Source: Gossypium raimondii
Taxonomy: Eukaryota > Streptophyta > Magnoliopsida > Malvales > Malvaceae
Assembly (NCBI RefSeq): GCF_025698545.1
Contig: NC_068576.1
Coordinates: 57,076,094-57,140,093 of the forward strand
Direction: 5' to 3'
Length of the DNA stretch: 64,000 bases
This document shows, one piece after another, positions 38,560 to 50,400 of this stretch. The position numbers were made by a program, and so were the translations under genes. Each line of letters begins with the position of its first letter. The first letter of the stretch is position 1. Below the pieces are notes generated by a model, which had not been told where the DNA came from, ran no database searches, and saw only the letters and a list, made by a program, of their open reading frames with translations.

Positions 38560-39384
38560 AGTGTTGATACAGTGTACAACAATAAAGGAGTAATGAGGAG
38601 AGGAGAGTGATTGCTACGGAGGCCGATTCATCCAGTCGAGTGGAGAGCTGGAGGTTATGAAGGGTGGTGGTAAAGAGAATGTAAAGGTTGAGAGCTAAGA
38701 GTGTGTTGACGTAGTGTAGATTTAGTATTCTTGAAGGGTCGATCCTTTCTTCATCATTCCTGGAGTATCTTAAATCCGTGTGATGTTTGGTAACCCAAAG
38801 ACTTTATGCTTCCAATGAAGATTAGGCCATCTGTTGTCTGGGCAATCATCTCAGGAAAGTGAGTTCACAAGTGACCTCTCGACTTGTTGATAGTAAATTT
38901 ACTGTTCAAATGTCTTTTAAACTTGTCAAGTGTCCTAACACGGATAAGTTTAAAACATCTAACATTTAAACATTTAATTTTAATGAATTGCTAGATTTTC
39001 CTCCTCATTCGAGATGATATGCTCGCTTTTCATTCTTCCCATCAACATAGGAAATTAAAATCGGATTATCGATTTATTAGAGATTAGGGTTTATTGGAAT
39101 TGGGATAACGTGGCTTGTTGGCTATCTCTTAAAAGAAGAAGACCATTTCTTGGTTTAAATTATTAAGTATATTTTGACCCTAATATTGATAGTAAATGGA
39201 TTAAAAAATGTGGTTTTTGTTTATCAAACAAAACAATGTGCAAGAAAATTATTGAAAATAGGAATTTCTAAATCCCATCAATCATAATTAAATATGTCAC
39301 ATTTCCCCCAACAAAAGAAATATTTATTATATGATAATGACCTCAAATAATACCAATCTTCCTAAGTTTCAATACTTTCAACCC

Positions 39385-40410
39385 AGCTTCAGAATGATGG
39401 AGTGAAGAGCTTTAGCCTTTGTGGCTAAGGGAGCAAATATTAGTTGTCACCTATTTTCAACAGGATTCCAGAAATTTAGAATTACATTGTATACTTTTGC
39501 GATAATAAAAGTGAAATTTTATCATTTTAATAGTCTATATCTTTATAATTTTTAAAAGATTAAATTAATTTCTTTTCTCAATTTAAAAGAGTTAAAAGTA
39601 TAATTTTACCATATACTAATTTAAAATTATAAAAAACTAAAAGTGAAATTTTTATTTTAGGGAAATTGGAGCCCCTACTAACTCTCCTTAACTCCGCTCC
39701 TTATGACTTGCTAATTATGTCTAAATACAGGTATAAAATATCTATTTTTAAAATTTTTATACTATTATACTTTACCATCTAAATATAAAATTTTAATTTA
39801 ATCCTTAAAATTTAAAAAAAATATAAAATAATATTTTAACTCTAATAAGATATACATAATTTAATTTCCATCCCTTTGAAATTCTTTTTTACTTTGCTCG
39901 TCTCTAAGCCGCCACGTATGGACACCTAGCAATGGATATGTAGACCATGAAGATTAGAATCTCTGAGAAACTTTAAAAAAAAAACACTAAAATATTAAGA
40001 CTCCATTTCCTAGAAACCCAGAATCTCCCAAAACTGCTAAAAACCTCTTGACGACTCCTTACACAACCACCATCCATGGCCGTAAGAATGAAGAGTAGCA
40101 AGCCAGGTTGAGAATGATAGAGCTAAGAGCTTTACCCTTTGTTGCTCACTCAGAGTCGGCCAAGAGAACAAATATTGGTTATCATCTATATAGCACAAGA
40201 GTCAACCGCCATGCAAACAAGAAGACCCTGAAAAGACTTGTTCAAGCTCACGACGCCCATCATAACTCAGTCTCTAAACCTCTATATATGGATACCTGGC
40301 TATGAACAACATTAGAATCTCTCAGAAATTAGAAAAAAAAACACTAAAATTATTGAGACTCACTTCCCCAAGAACCAGAACCTCACAAAACCTCTTAACG
40401 ACTTTCCGCA
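39385..40410. repeat. Duplicated block of unknown origin
   Basis: Two pairs of related segments in direct orientation. Segment 39901-40060 resembles 40271-40405 ('gaatctctgagaaactttaaaaaaaaaacac' against 'gaatctctcagaaattagaaaaaaaaacac', then 'aaacctcttgacgactcc' against 'aaacctcttaacgacttt'). Segment 39385-39450 resembles 40105-40190 ('agaatgatggagtgaagagctttagcctttg' against 'agaatgatagagctaagagctttaccctttg'). The unit is therefore about 370-720 bases, duplicated and then diverged. A 65-codon ORF (40108-40305) spans the second unit but matches nothing I know. Confidence 0.55.
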
Positions 40411-41249
40411 CTTAAATGCAATTCCCACTTGCCAAGTAAGAGGTATTCAAGGAATAAAATGTACCATTGTTTTGGTGTTACATCTCTTTGCCAACACCAC
40501 TTCAATGGAAAACCTCAATTTTTTGTTGGAATCCATTTGCAGAAATTAGTGAAATGAAAGCAGAATCTTTGAAATGGTGTTTTTCCACAAAGTCATGTGA
40601 ACTTTTTGGTGAAAACCAAAAAGAGGTCATTTTCAAACAACAAATGAGATATCTTTCATGTTCTTACACCTTTAGGATATATAACTTTACAACCTATGAT
40701 CAACAAATTGAAGTCTCAATGATATTCCACTGCCGGCAATTTGATAAGGGGGACAAGTGGTTCCGTTTCTTCTTCTTCTTTAATGAATTCAACCTTACCA
40801 TTCCTCTAAATCAAGTGCAAATCCAAATATTCTTTTAGAAAGGTCAAAATTAAATTATAAATTTATATTTTCATCATTTTTAAAAAAAATCAAATTAATT
40901 TTACTATATATATTAATTGTAATTTTCCTATTATCGAAACCACCGTCTACTCTAACAATAGAGAACTTAGGAGAATTAGCATTTATGATCATTTTGATGC
41001 CACGCCATATTAGATTTGTTGATGTCTTTTGAGGGCTACGCCTGAAAGTGGCTGGTCGGAAATGGTGATCTAGACCCGGAACCTAGGTGTCGCCCCCACA
41101 AAAGTATACATAAGTTTTAAATGTGTTCCAAGAAAAAGAGTAGAAAGGATAACCGGCATAAGAGCGGTAGCATTTGACCTATTGATGAACTCTTCAGCAC
41201 ATGATCATTGATTGTTTGTCTAAGTGCACTAACTTATCTAGTCAAAAAT

Positions 41250-41583
41250 ATCATGAAAACTCTTGTAATAGGAATCATATTGCATTTTACCCTTCTACAC
41301 AAAATGTGGACAAACTGATCCTTACATGTTAGAATAAGGAACAAATTAATCATTCTGTTAAAAATTTCATTCATTTTTTCTGTTAAAAATCAATCATTGT
41401 ACATCAATATGAGATACATATGACACATCACATATCACTGCCTGGTTATTTTATCAACTACGCCAATTTTTAACACTACAAATGGATAAAAGTTAAACAA
41501 AAAAGGACCTCTTTGTCCATTTCTTGAATAAAAGGGACAAAATACATCTTGGCTCAGTACAAGACTTCCATTATACTTTTACC
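41250..41583. repeat. Family A palindromic element
   Basis: It contains 'ttgcattttacccttctac', 'tctgttaaaaatttcattcatttt', the centre 'acatcaatatgagatacatatgacacatcac', then the mirrored 'agacttccattatacttttacc' at the right end. It lies about 460 bases beyond the 3' end of the CAR gene. Confidence 0.6.
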
Positions 41584-42040
41584 TACCTATCTGACCTGCT
41601 TAGTGATCAATTTGTTATCTCTACGTCTTCGAATTAGACAATTTTTTATCCTCAATTAGTATATAAAAACAAGTAAGAAGTATAATTTCATAATCCAATA
41701 TTTACAGAATCATAAAATAAGTATTGAAGAATGTTCAAAAAGGAAAAGCTTCTGACAAAGACCTTAAGCTCAGAAAATTAAATTGTACAAAAGGCAATTA
41801 CTTCACTTAGGGGCGTATCGGTTGTGAAATAATTACCAATATTTTTGTTCAATCCTACATACGAGCCAAGTTCAACTGCTACTATTAGATATATTTTAAC
41901 TACATATTCAAACCGTTTCAAAAAGAACAAAACCAACCTCGGCAGAAAACTCAAACGGTGCCCGGTATTAGAAGCTCCCCAAACCTGCAACAAAAAACAT
42001 AACAATATGGAACGAAACAGCATTTTTATGAACACACACT

Positions 42041-44382
42041 TCATAATAAACCTTTAGACCCGGGAAGTTCAATCCATTGAAGTTGGATTTCCACTTCACC
42101 GCACTCCACGTTTCTCAATCGGAGGCAAATGTCTTGCACAACCTTCCCGTCGACCAAAGTGATGGCACTCTCCTCGGACAGGCAGTTGGTCCTGCAAGGT
42201 TGCACTCTGGCTATCGTGGTTCCATTCGGGATACCATCCACATCCACTTTCAAGGCTTCTATGTACGGCCTGATGTCAACCTCTGCATTTCCCATTTTGT
42301 CATCCTTGCTAAAAGTGTCATGGTCATAAACTGTCTGGAGTCGTGCAGAACAGAAAATTACTGTGAATGACACTAATGGCAGAAATGGCCTTGTACATTA
42401 AAATGACAAAAGAACAAAACATGATCATAGCACTAATAGAGAGAGCAAGAAGATTCAAGGGTAGATATAAGCCTACAAATTCACAATACTTCAAAAATAA
42501 TTACAAATAAGAAATTTCTAAGCATTCCATTGGCTTTATTTGATTTTCTTGCCAGCACGAATATTAGTATCAGTAGGAAATTAGAAGTAAATGAAAAACA
42601 AGCAAATAAAAAAAAACCGGGCTAGAAGCACATTGATTTACGCTTGTTCTTTCTTGTTTTGTTTACTTTTGTTCATTAAAACCGATGCTATATGAACCGA
42701 TCATGCATGCAGGCAAATATTCTATTTTTTAAGCCAATTTTGCCATCTATCATCAATGTGAAAATTGGCAGAAGGGCAACTACACAAGAAACGACTAAAA
42801 CAGCAAAATGCTCATATAGTTCCTCGATGGTTAAACAACTAGAAAAATAAATTTGGTATCAGCATATGTTGACATTAATTACTGTTTTGGCAGTTTTCAC
42901 TAATAACACCTCTGCAAAGAACAGACATTAACCCCCTCAAGGAAATAATAATAATGAAATAGCATTAGCATCATTAAGAAGGAAAACAGCAATTTAAGCG
43001 TATAAACAATGAGTCGATCAAAAACTTATATTAAAGATTAATAGAGAATCAGCAACTGAGATGAACCAAAAATGAGTTCCATATTTTAATGAAGTAATAG
43101 AATCAAAATCAACAGAACATGAGCTATCTTGCAATATAAAGATCAAGGTTTAACATATCTAATAGTGGAAAATGAAATACATATACACGCATTGTGCAAA
43201 TTCCTAATTACTAGTTGAAACCATAAATGTTTTGCTAATATATATAGGTAACAAGCATCGTTCTGCATCGGTAAAAAATTGGTTCCAATGAAAATCTAGA
43301 AGCTATAGAACATTGGGAATGGTTATCTAGGAAAAGATGCAGCTTCAGAATCTAAGCACAGAATGTTCTCCTATATGATCCGAGTGTTGGTTTATCAAAC
43401 CAGATTTCTGTTATGCACTCCATCGATATAGTAACTAGTAGTTGAAAACTTACCAGTCTTATTGGAGTACTAGGATCTGTTATGGAAAGAGTTAAATCCT
43501 CATTCCACTCAGGATTAACATCCCTCTTTATTACACGAGTCTTCAATTTCTGCAAGCAATAGTTACACACGAAAAAAATTAGAACTGAGCAAGTTGCTTG
43601 AAAATGACTCTAAAAACAAAAAACCGTGAAAAATGGGAATTACGATATCATGTTCAGGCTGCACAGTCCAAGTAAGACTAAAGGGAATTACGGTATAAAA
43701 GAAAATGAGGGCTTCTCGATTCAAGATTGTTCGATGAAAGGAATGAATACTGTGGATGATCTTCATACAATCCATAATTTTAAATGGTTAAAAAAATTAT
43801 AAATTGTTACCTTCAATCTAATGAGTAACATCGAATTTTCCAAGATTATTGCTGATTTTACAGTGAGATTCAATTTGAAAGTCAACTTGGATGAACTAGG
43901 ACTTTTCCAATTTTTTTTTAAATCTTTGAGATTCATCAATCAAAAGAACCCTATTTTCACCTTATTAATTTCCATACATTCAATAATCAAATTCAGCCAA
44001 AGAAGAAAAGAATCTAAACCATATAAAAACACTAAAATTCCTTTTTATTATTATTTAAATTTAAATATCTAGTTGCTTTTGAGTTCTGAATTTTGATAAA
44101 AACACAAAATTCTAAAGCTCTTAGGAGGCAATTCGTAGCAACAAAGTGATTTTCATCATAAAATAACATATAGCTTCACCCCCAAAAAAACGAATTTCCC
44201 TGCATTACGAATAAATAAAAACGGACCTGTTTATCCAATTTAACAACAACGTAAGGATCGCTGCTTCGAACATCACGAACGGCGAGGTTAACGCCCCGTT
44301 TGATCCGAACCCGAAGAAGGCCCAATAAGTTATCCATCAACGATGAGCTCTTCGTTTTTTCTGAGCCTGGAGAATCTGCCAT
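42041..44382 (-). CDS. CAR4: C2-domain ABA-related (CAR) protein
   Basis: Small C2 protein of the CAR family, which binds membrane phospholipids in a calcium-dependent way and brings PYR/PYL abscisic acid receptors to the plasma membrane. Three exons: 44227-44382, 43454-43549 and 42041-42334. All are GT-AG and give 181 residues. LLGLLRVRIKRGVNLAVRDV and SSDPYVVVKLDKQ form the first calcium loop, DVNPEWNEDLTLSI the core, and TVYDHDTFSKDDKMG the second calcium loop. The CAR-specific insert runs through IPNGTTIARVQPCRTNCLSEES. The end WIELPGSKGLL is typical of the family except for one extra leucine. No zinc finger, so it is not a C2 Arf-GAP. The symbol rests on sequence plus the syntenic neighbours; CAR paralogues are hard to separate by eye. 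The start may be Met16 (MDNLLGLL) rather than Met1. Confidence 0.88.
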
Positions 44383-44405
44383 TTGTTTTTTTCGGTCTCC
44401 ACTTT

Positions 44406-44414
44406 GTATTTATA
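44406..44414 (-). promoter_or_regulatory. TATA-like box just upstream of the CAR gene
   Basis: The minus strand reads GGGTATAAATACAAAG only about 25 bases before the annotated first ATG. If it is used, transcription would begin at or inside the first codons and translation would more likely start at Met16. The match itself is good; its use is uncertain. Confidence 0.4.
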
Positions 44415-44524
44415 CCCAAAAGAAAGAAGAGCTTTTTCCCCTAGTTTTAACTTTACCAAACCAAAATTCAAAATAAATAAAATATTAAATTTACATTTAA
44501 GTTGGTTTTATTATTAAAATTTAA

Positions 44525-44990
44525 GGGTAAACTATTTAGTTAGTCATCAAATTTCCATAGGTTTTCATTTTAGGTACTGAAAATAAAAAAGTTAAGTTTT
44601 AAGCACTGCCGTTAAAAACTATTTTTCATTTTGGTCGCCATCGTTAATTTGGGGTTAGACAATGTTATTTTATACTCATTTTAGTCACCTAAGTTTTTCC
44701 TTATAAAAATCGAGGTAATTTTATGTAAAACACGAGTTTTCCCTTTTAAATAGAAAAAACAAAAATTACTTCACAAAATAAAATAAAGGAAGTTAAAAAT
44801 ATAAAATGAGTGACTAAAATAAAAATTTACTAAAGTTGGGAGATTAAAATGAACATTGAATTACCAGTGGGTGACCAAAATGAAAATATTTGTTAACGAT
44901 AGTGCCTAAAATATATTTTTTTTTAACTTTTGGTGCCTAAAATGAAAACTTATGAAAATTGAATGACCAAATATGGAATTTACTCTCATT
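44525..44990. repeat. Palindromic MITE-like element upstream of the CAR gene
   Basis: The left end 'gtaaactatttagttagtcatcaa' with 'ccataggttttcattttaggtactga' is mirrored at the right by 'ggtgcctaaaatgaaaacttatg' and 'gaatgaccaaatatggaatttac'. About 465 bases, with an AT-rich centre. Its inner edge is about 110 bases upstream of the CAR TATA-like box. Confidence 0.7.
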
Positions 44991-45732
44991 TAATTTGAGT
45001 TAATTTCACGAGAAGCCAAACTTTAAATTGATTTCCAACTTCCAAATATTTCAATTGGGTTCTCAAAATATTAGTATCAAATCAATCTGGTTATTCCATT
45101 AGCTTAGTTATCATCTATGATGATAAACACCAACTCAAACCTGATGTGAATCAATTTGTAAATACGTGTAAGCCTATTGAAAAAAAATTGGGATCTCAAA
45201 GGTAAAAATTTTGTTTTAAAAGGGGCTTAAATTGAATATCTTGTAACTAAAAGAGACTAAAGTTGATAATATACCATTTAGTTAAGGGGAAAGGTCCCTT
45301 CCTGCCACTTCAACTAAAGTATATATGTATTTACAATTTAATTCACATGTTTTAAATATCTTCACATTAAATCCAAACCATTATTTAGCACATAAATTGA
45401 CAACTAGGTTAATTGAAAGACCCAAATTAATACAATAACAATACTTTGAGAACTCAATTAAAATGTTTTAAAAGTTAGGGACTAATTATAAATATAAGCA
45501 AAAGTTTGGGACTAATTGAAAAAGAGAAGGTACCTGATCTGTCTTGGCTGAAAAGAAACTTTCTTAAGTTATAAGAAAAGTGTAGGACGGAAACGGGGAG
45601 AGATGCTGTGGGACCCAGCGATGGGGGTAATATCCTAGGATAGTGACCGGGAGAATCGGTAACCAGTACGGGAAATAACTGGACGTGAATTGGTCGTCGT
45701 TATAATTAGTGGAGGGTTTGACTAAGAAATTA

Positions 45733-46080
45733 GGGCATGAATGACGCTTTGTTTGTCGAGAAATATTGCAATTCTATTCTATTTATAAAAAAGTAAACTA
45801 TATCATGTAATAAAATCATTAATTAATTAGATTAAATCATTATTTGGATTCTGAATTTCACAATTCTTTTTTATATTGGGATTTAAATATTTTTATTTAA
45901 ATTAGTCCCACGAATATTTTTATATTAAAGCATGAATTTTAGAATTTTTAAAGAAAATGAAGGAAAATTTATTAGTAAACTAAGAAATATGCCGTGAATG
46001 ACGCTTTGTTTGTCGAGAAATTCTGCAATTCTATATATAAAAAAGTTAACCATATCATGTAATAAAATCATTAATTAATC
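45733..46080. repeat. Direct duplication of about 95 bases
   Basis: Segments 45733-45826 and 45990-46080 share 'tgaatgacgctttgtttgtcgagaaat' and 'atatcatgtaataaaatcattaatta' with a few substitutions and short indels. They are about 160 bases apart. Confidence 0.75.
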
Positions 46081-46738
46081 AGTAATTAGCAAATTAATGT
46101 TTTAATAGTTTAATTTTAAAAATTATAAAATAGTCATTAAATTATTTTAAAATTTTTATTTAAATGATTAAATTGTTAAATTTGATGCTGCATGACATCA
46201 TCAAAATTATATTTGCAATTTATACGAGCTACAGACTAGGTCCAATTTAATCAAATCTTTTGTTTATACTTAATAGTTCATAATTCATTATTTGATAATA
46301 ATAAAAGTATATAAAAAGAATTCAAGCTTAAACCCAAACTCGAGTATATAAATTATTTAAACGAACTTAATTGAACTAAACTCAAAAAATTCAATATCAT
46401 TTCGAGTCGAGCTGGAGCTCAAATAATAGTATACATCAATGAATTTTGAGTTGAGCTACTAGATTGCATTACGTATATTTCAAACATATTTAATGGTTAA
46501 AGTACTCGGGAGGTTCTTGTGTTATAAGGACTTGGAACAAATTAGTCTCTATAATTAAATGGATTAATTTAGCACCTATATTATTAAAAATAATCAAATA
46601 AGTCCAAATTGTAACAAAATTAATATTTACCGTATAAAATTGTCTTGAAAATTATTTCTTTTTCAATTGGAGTTCAAATCTAAACAAAATATTTCATTTA
46701 CAGAACCATAAAACTTTTAAAATATTAACTTTGTTAAA

Positions 46739-47212
46739 TAATAAATGGGTAAAAAGACCTTTCCAATCCTTTTCAATTTTGAAATTGAGCAAATTGGTCT
46801 CTCTAAAAAAAATCGAAACAATTTACTCCATGTCAAATTTGAATATGAGCAACTAAGGACAATTATCTCGGCGCATATTTTGATTAGTATAATAACAATT
46901 TTAGCCCTTGGTATTTACATATCTTGTCAATTTGGCATTGGTTCTAAAAAACCAACAAATTTAACCTCAATTTTTATACATTTACACAAATGTTGCAAGT
47001 TAAATTTATTAAATCAAGACTAAATTAATAGAATGTGTAAATTTTGAGGGCTAAATTTACTATTATATCAGTCAAATTTATGCATAATTGACTAAAAACA
47101 TTAACGTCGTGATAAATTGTCCTTAGTTGCTTACTTTCAAATTTGATAGGGACCATTTTGCTCAATATTGAAATTGAGAAGCACTGGACAAGTCTTTTGA
47201 CCCAGTAAATGA
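46739..47212. repeat. Palindromic MITE-like element with clear terminal inverted repeats
   Basis: The left end 'ataaatgggtaaaaagacctttcc', 'aaattgagcaaattggtctct', 'gagcaactaaggacaatt' is mirrored at the right by 'aattgtccttagttgctta', 'agggaccattttgctcaat' and 'gacaagtcttttgacccagt'. The arms are about 130 bases each around a roughly 220-base centre. No transposase. Confidence 0.75.
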
Positions 47213-47421
47213 TATTTTTTAAACAGCCAATGTTAGTGTTATTCCAATTTGGGTTTATTTGATTATTTTTAATAGTACAATAGTAAATTAATCCATATAA
47301 TATAATAATAGAGGGACTAATTTGATCAGTTCTCTGTAATAGAGCGCCTCTCAGCTACATTCACCCATATTTATTATTCATGCAGTTATTTATTGCATCT
47401 TCATCGATGCACTGATGCTTG

Positions 47422-50400
47422 CTACGCTCTTCTTCTCCGGTGATCTCCAATAAGCCTATTTCTAACATTGTCAAGCTCTCTCAGCACATCTCCGATTTTC
47501 ATTCGCTCAATCGGTGAATCAGCAGAGCATGCGACTCCGATGCCAAGGACTGAGCCCAACCATTTCCCAGCGTTGCCGGTGCCACCGCCGCTGCTTTGGC
47601 CATTTTGATCGAAGGCTTCATTTTCAAAATTGAACCAAGGATCGGCTATCTCGCCCTCACGATCAGGCAGCGCCGCCTTAACGTAATCACGTAGGCTAAG
47701 CTCTCCCGTAAACATGCTGTCAGTGGGTCTTTTGCCAGTAAAAAGCTCCATTAAAACGATGCCGTAGCTGTACACATCACCGAATGTGGATACTTCCTTT
47801 CCCAGTCCATATTCTGCAATTCCAAACATCATTCACATGAATATCAAATACAAAAGGTCTAATTCTGATATTAGTTCCTCTGTTATGCTGAAATTAAGTT
47901 TTAATCTATATATATTTTAATTTAGTATAACTTAATCCTTTACAATGTCATAGTAAGTTTAAATTGATATTAAAGTGAAGTCCATTAATTTTTATTGTTA
48001 TTTGATTACTTAATCAGGGTATGTAAAATTATAGTAAATCATATTTAACTAATAATATATTTTTACAAGTTCCTAATTGAATAAAATACTATTTTTATTT
48101 AGTTTATAATTAATTTTAAATTTTATGGCATTAAACTAAATGTTTTATATTTAAAATATAAAATGATTTCTCAATCATTTATTCTAACTTAATTTTTTTA
48201 TAAATATTTATGGAAAAATTTTAAAATTTACCTAATAATATTCAAAATCCATAAACTACAATATATTTTATGAAAATAAAATCTAAAAATTTAAAAACCA
48301 AAATTAGTAACTGAAATAAATTATTATGAAGAACTCAAAAAAACTGACCGAATCAAACTCAGCCCTGAATCAGTTTAGGGTCAAATTAGAGTAAAAAGAT
48401 TAAAATTTCAGCTTTTTACCTGGAGGAATATATCCCATGGTTCCTCTTATTCCAATGGAACTGCTTTGCTCACCAATGGAGTACTCAGCTGTCATTGTAA
48501 GAAACTTCGTTAGTCCGAAATCACTAACATAAGCAGTTAAGTCACCGTCAAGAAGAACGTTGCTCGGCTTTAAATCACAATGGACCACCGGTTTGCCGAA
48601 TTGGGAATGAAGATAATCCAATGCTAAAGCAACATCAATGGCGATGTTGAGTCTCTGAGTTAGATTTAGCCTCATTGAATGGTTTAACTCAGTTGAACTC
48701 GGATGTAACCAGGTTTCTAAGCTCCCATTTGGCATGAACTCCAACACCAAAGCTTTAAAATCGTTGCCTTGAAAATCGATGCTTGAGCAAGAAGTAATGA
48801 CCTTGACAAGATTACGATGTTTAAGGTTCTTAAGGACTTGGCATTCGGACTTGAAAGTCCGCTCGGCACCGCGTTGTTGGAGATCGAGTACTTTCACAGC
48901 GATGGGTTTTTGACTGTCGGAAGTTAGAGTACCTTTATAGACCGAACCATATCTTCCTTTGCCGATTAAGTTGGCTGAAGAGAAACCATCGGTCGCATGA
49001 AGGAGTTCAGCGTAGGAAAGTTTCGGGTGTTTCTTATCCAACGGGGAGGCAATGCCCTCTTTCTTTCGTGACGAGTTAGCCCGTTGTTTGATCACGAAGA
49101 GACATATCGAGAACCAAACAACAAAGAGTACGACAGCGATTGCAATTATCACCTTATGTGGGAAGTTCTTCCCTTTCGTTTCGGTTTCCCTAGGACAAAC
49201 AGGCAACCGAAGCGGCTTAATTCCTCCGCATAACTTGTTGTTCCCAATAACCGAGAATGCACTTATGTTGCCAAACACTCCATTCATGGCCACTTCACCT
49301 TCGAACATATTGAAAGACAGATTAAGATCAGTGACAAGAGGGAGTTCGGTAGAAACTTCGGTATTCGCCCTGAAAAATCATTATTCGAAAGATCAAGAAC
49401 TTGTATGCTTCTTAATCTTTTGAATGAAGAAGGAATGGTTCCATTAAAAGAGTTTCCTTGCAGGGAAAGCAACTCGAGCATCAAACAATTCTCGAGCGAG
49501 CTAGGAATTTCCCCATAAAGATTATTGTTTGATACATCCAACAAGATGAGATTTTTGCAGTTTCCAACCTCTGATGGTAAAGTCCCTGTTAAACCATTTG
49601 AAGCAAAGCTAACGCCTATTATGGACGAACAGAGACCAATAACTTCCTTTGGTATCGTGCCGTTTAGACGATTCTGAGATAGATCCAATTGTTCCAAGTG
49701 AATGAAGTTACCCATTGTTACAGGTATGTTTTCTTGTAACAAATTATCCTCAATGCTAAGAGCAATTAGTTGGGTCATGTTCCCTAAAGATAAAGGAATT
49801 TCCCCTGTAATTCTATTTGTGTATGCGTATAAAAATTTCAACTTGGAAATTTTTCCTATAGAATCAGGGATGGTGCTTGTGAACATGTTTTCAAACAATC
49901 CAAGGTATTCCAAGCCTACAAGGTTTCCTATCCCTTTCGGTATAGTACCAGATATGAAGTTGGTTTCGATCCGGAATTGGTTGAGATTTGTAGAGAGGTT
50001 TCCGATCGAGTCTGGCAAAACACCGGTCAGGTTATTTTTGTATAACCATAAGAGACTAAGATTGGTACAATTAGTCAATGAACTGAGGAAACTCAAATCA
50101 CTGGAGCTATCAAGGAAGTTGTCGCCGAAATTCAATGCTTGTAGATTCTGAAGGCTTCCCAAGTTCGGTATCGGTCCAGACAACTCGTTTGAACCCATAT
50201 CGAGTTGTATGAGCCCAGTGGCATTGGCTATTGATGTTGGAATTGGCCCTGAAAACTTGTTTTTCCCAAGGTAAATGAACCTAAGGTTAGGAAGGCTCAA
50301 GCTTATATAAGGAGGGACCTGGCCTTGTAACTGGTTATCAGCTAAACCGAAGAAAAAAATGGATGAGATATTGTATAGTTCTTTAGGAACTGTACCAGAG

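Larger units (their letters stand above)
32538..42040. other. Intergenic region between PIN1 and the CAR gene
   Basis: About 9.5 kb without a supportable gene. It contains a plant mobile domain fragment (34038-34163), a large hairpin (34141-34748), two or more palindromic elements (37660-37945, 38235-38559, 41250-41583) and a duplicated block of unknown origin at 39385-40410. ORFs at 33021-33497, 34810-35250 and 40467-40838 have no recognisable domain. Confidence 0.65.
44415..47421. other. Intergenic region between the CAR and receptor-kinase genes
   Basis: About 3 kb of AT-rich repeat sequence. It contains two palindromic elements (44525-44990 and 46739-47212), a direct duplication (45733-45826 and 45990-46080), and MITE-like debris at 45000-45540. 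The 92-codon ORF at 46745-47023 lies wholly within one palindromic element and is not a gene. Confidence 0.65.

Noticed and set aside
40467-40838. 123-codon ORF on the plus strand
   Set aside because: Balanced composition made it worth considering as a small secreted or stress protein, but it has no signal peptide and no motif I can name. It ends in a phenylalanine run from a TTC repeat.
46745-47023. 92-codon ORF on the plus strand
   Set aside because: Lies entirely inside a palindromic transposon and is formed by its arm and centre.
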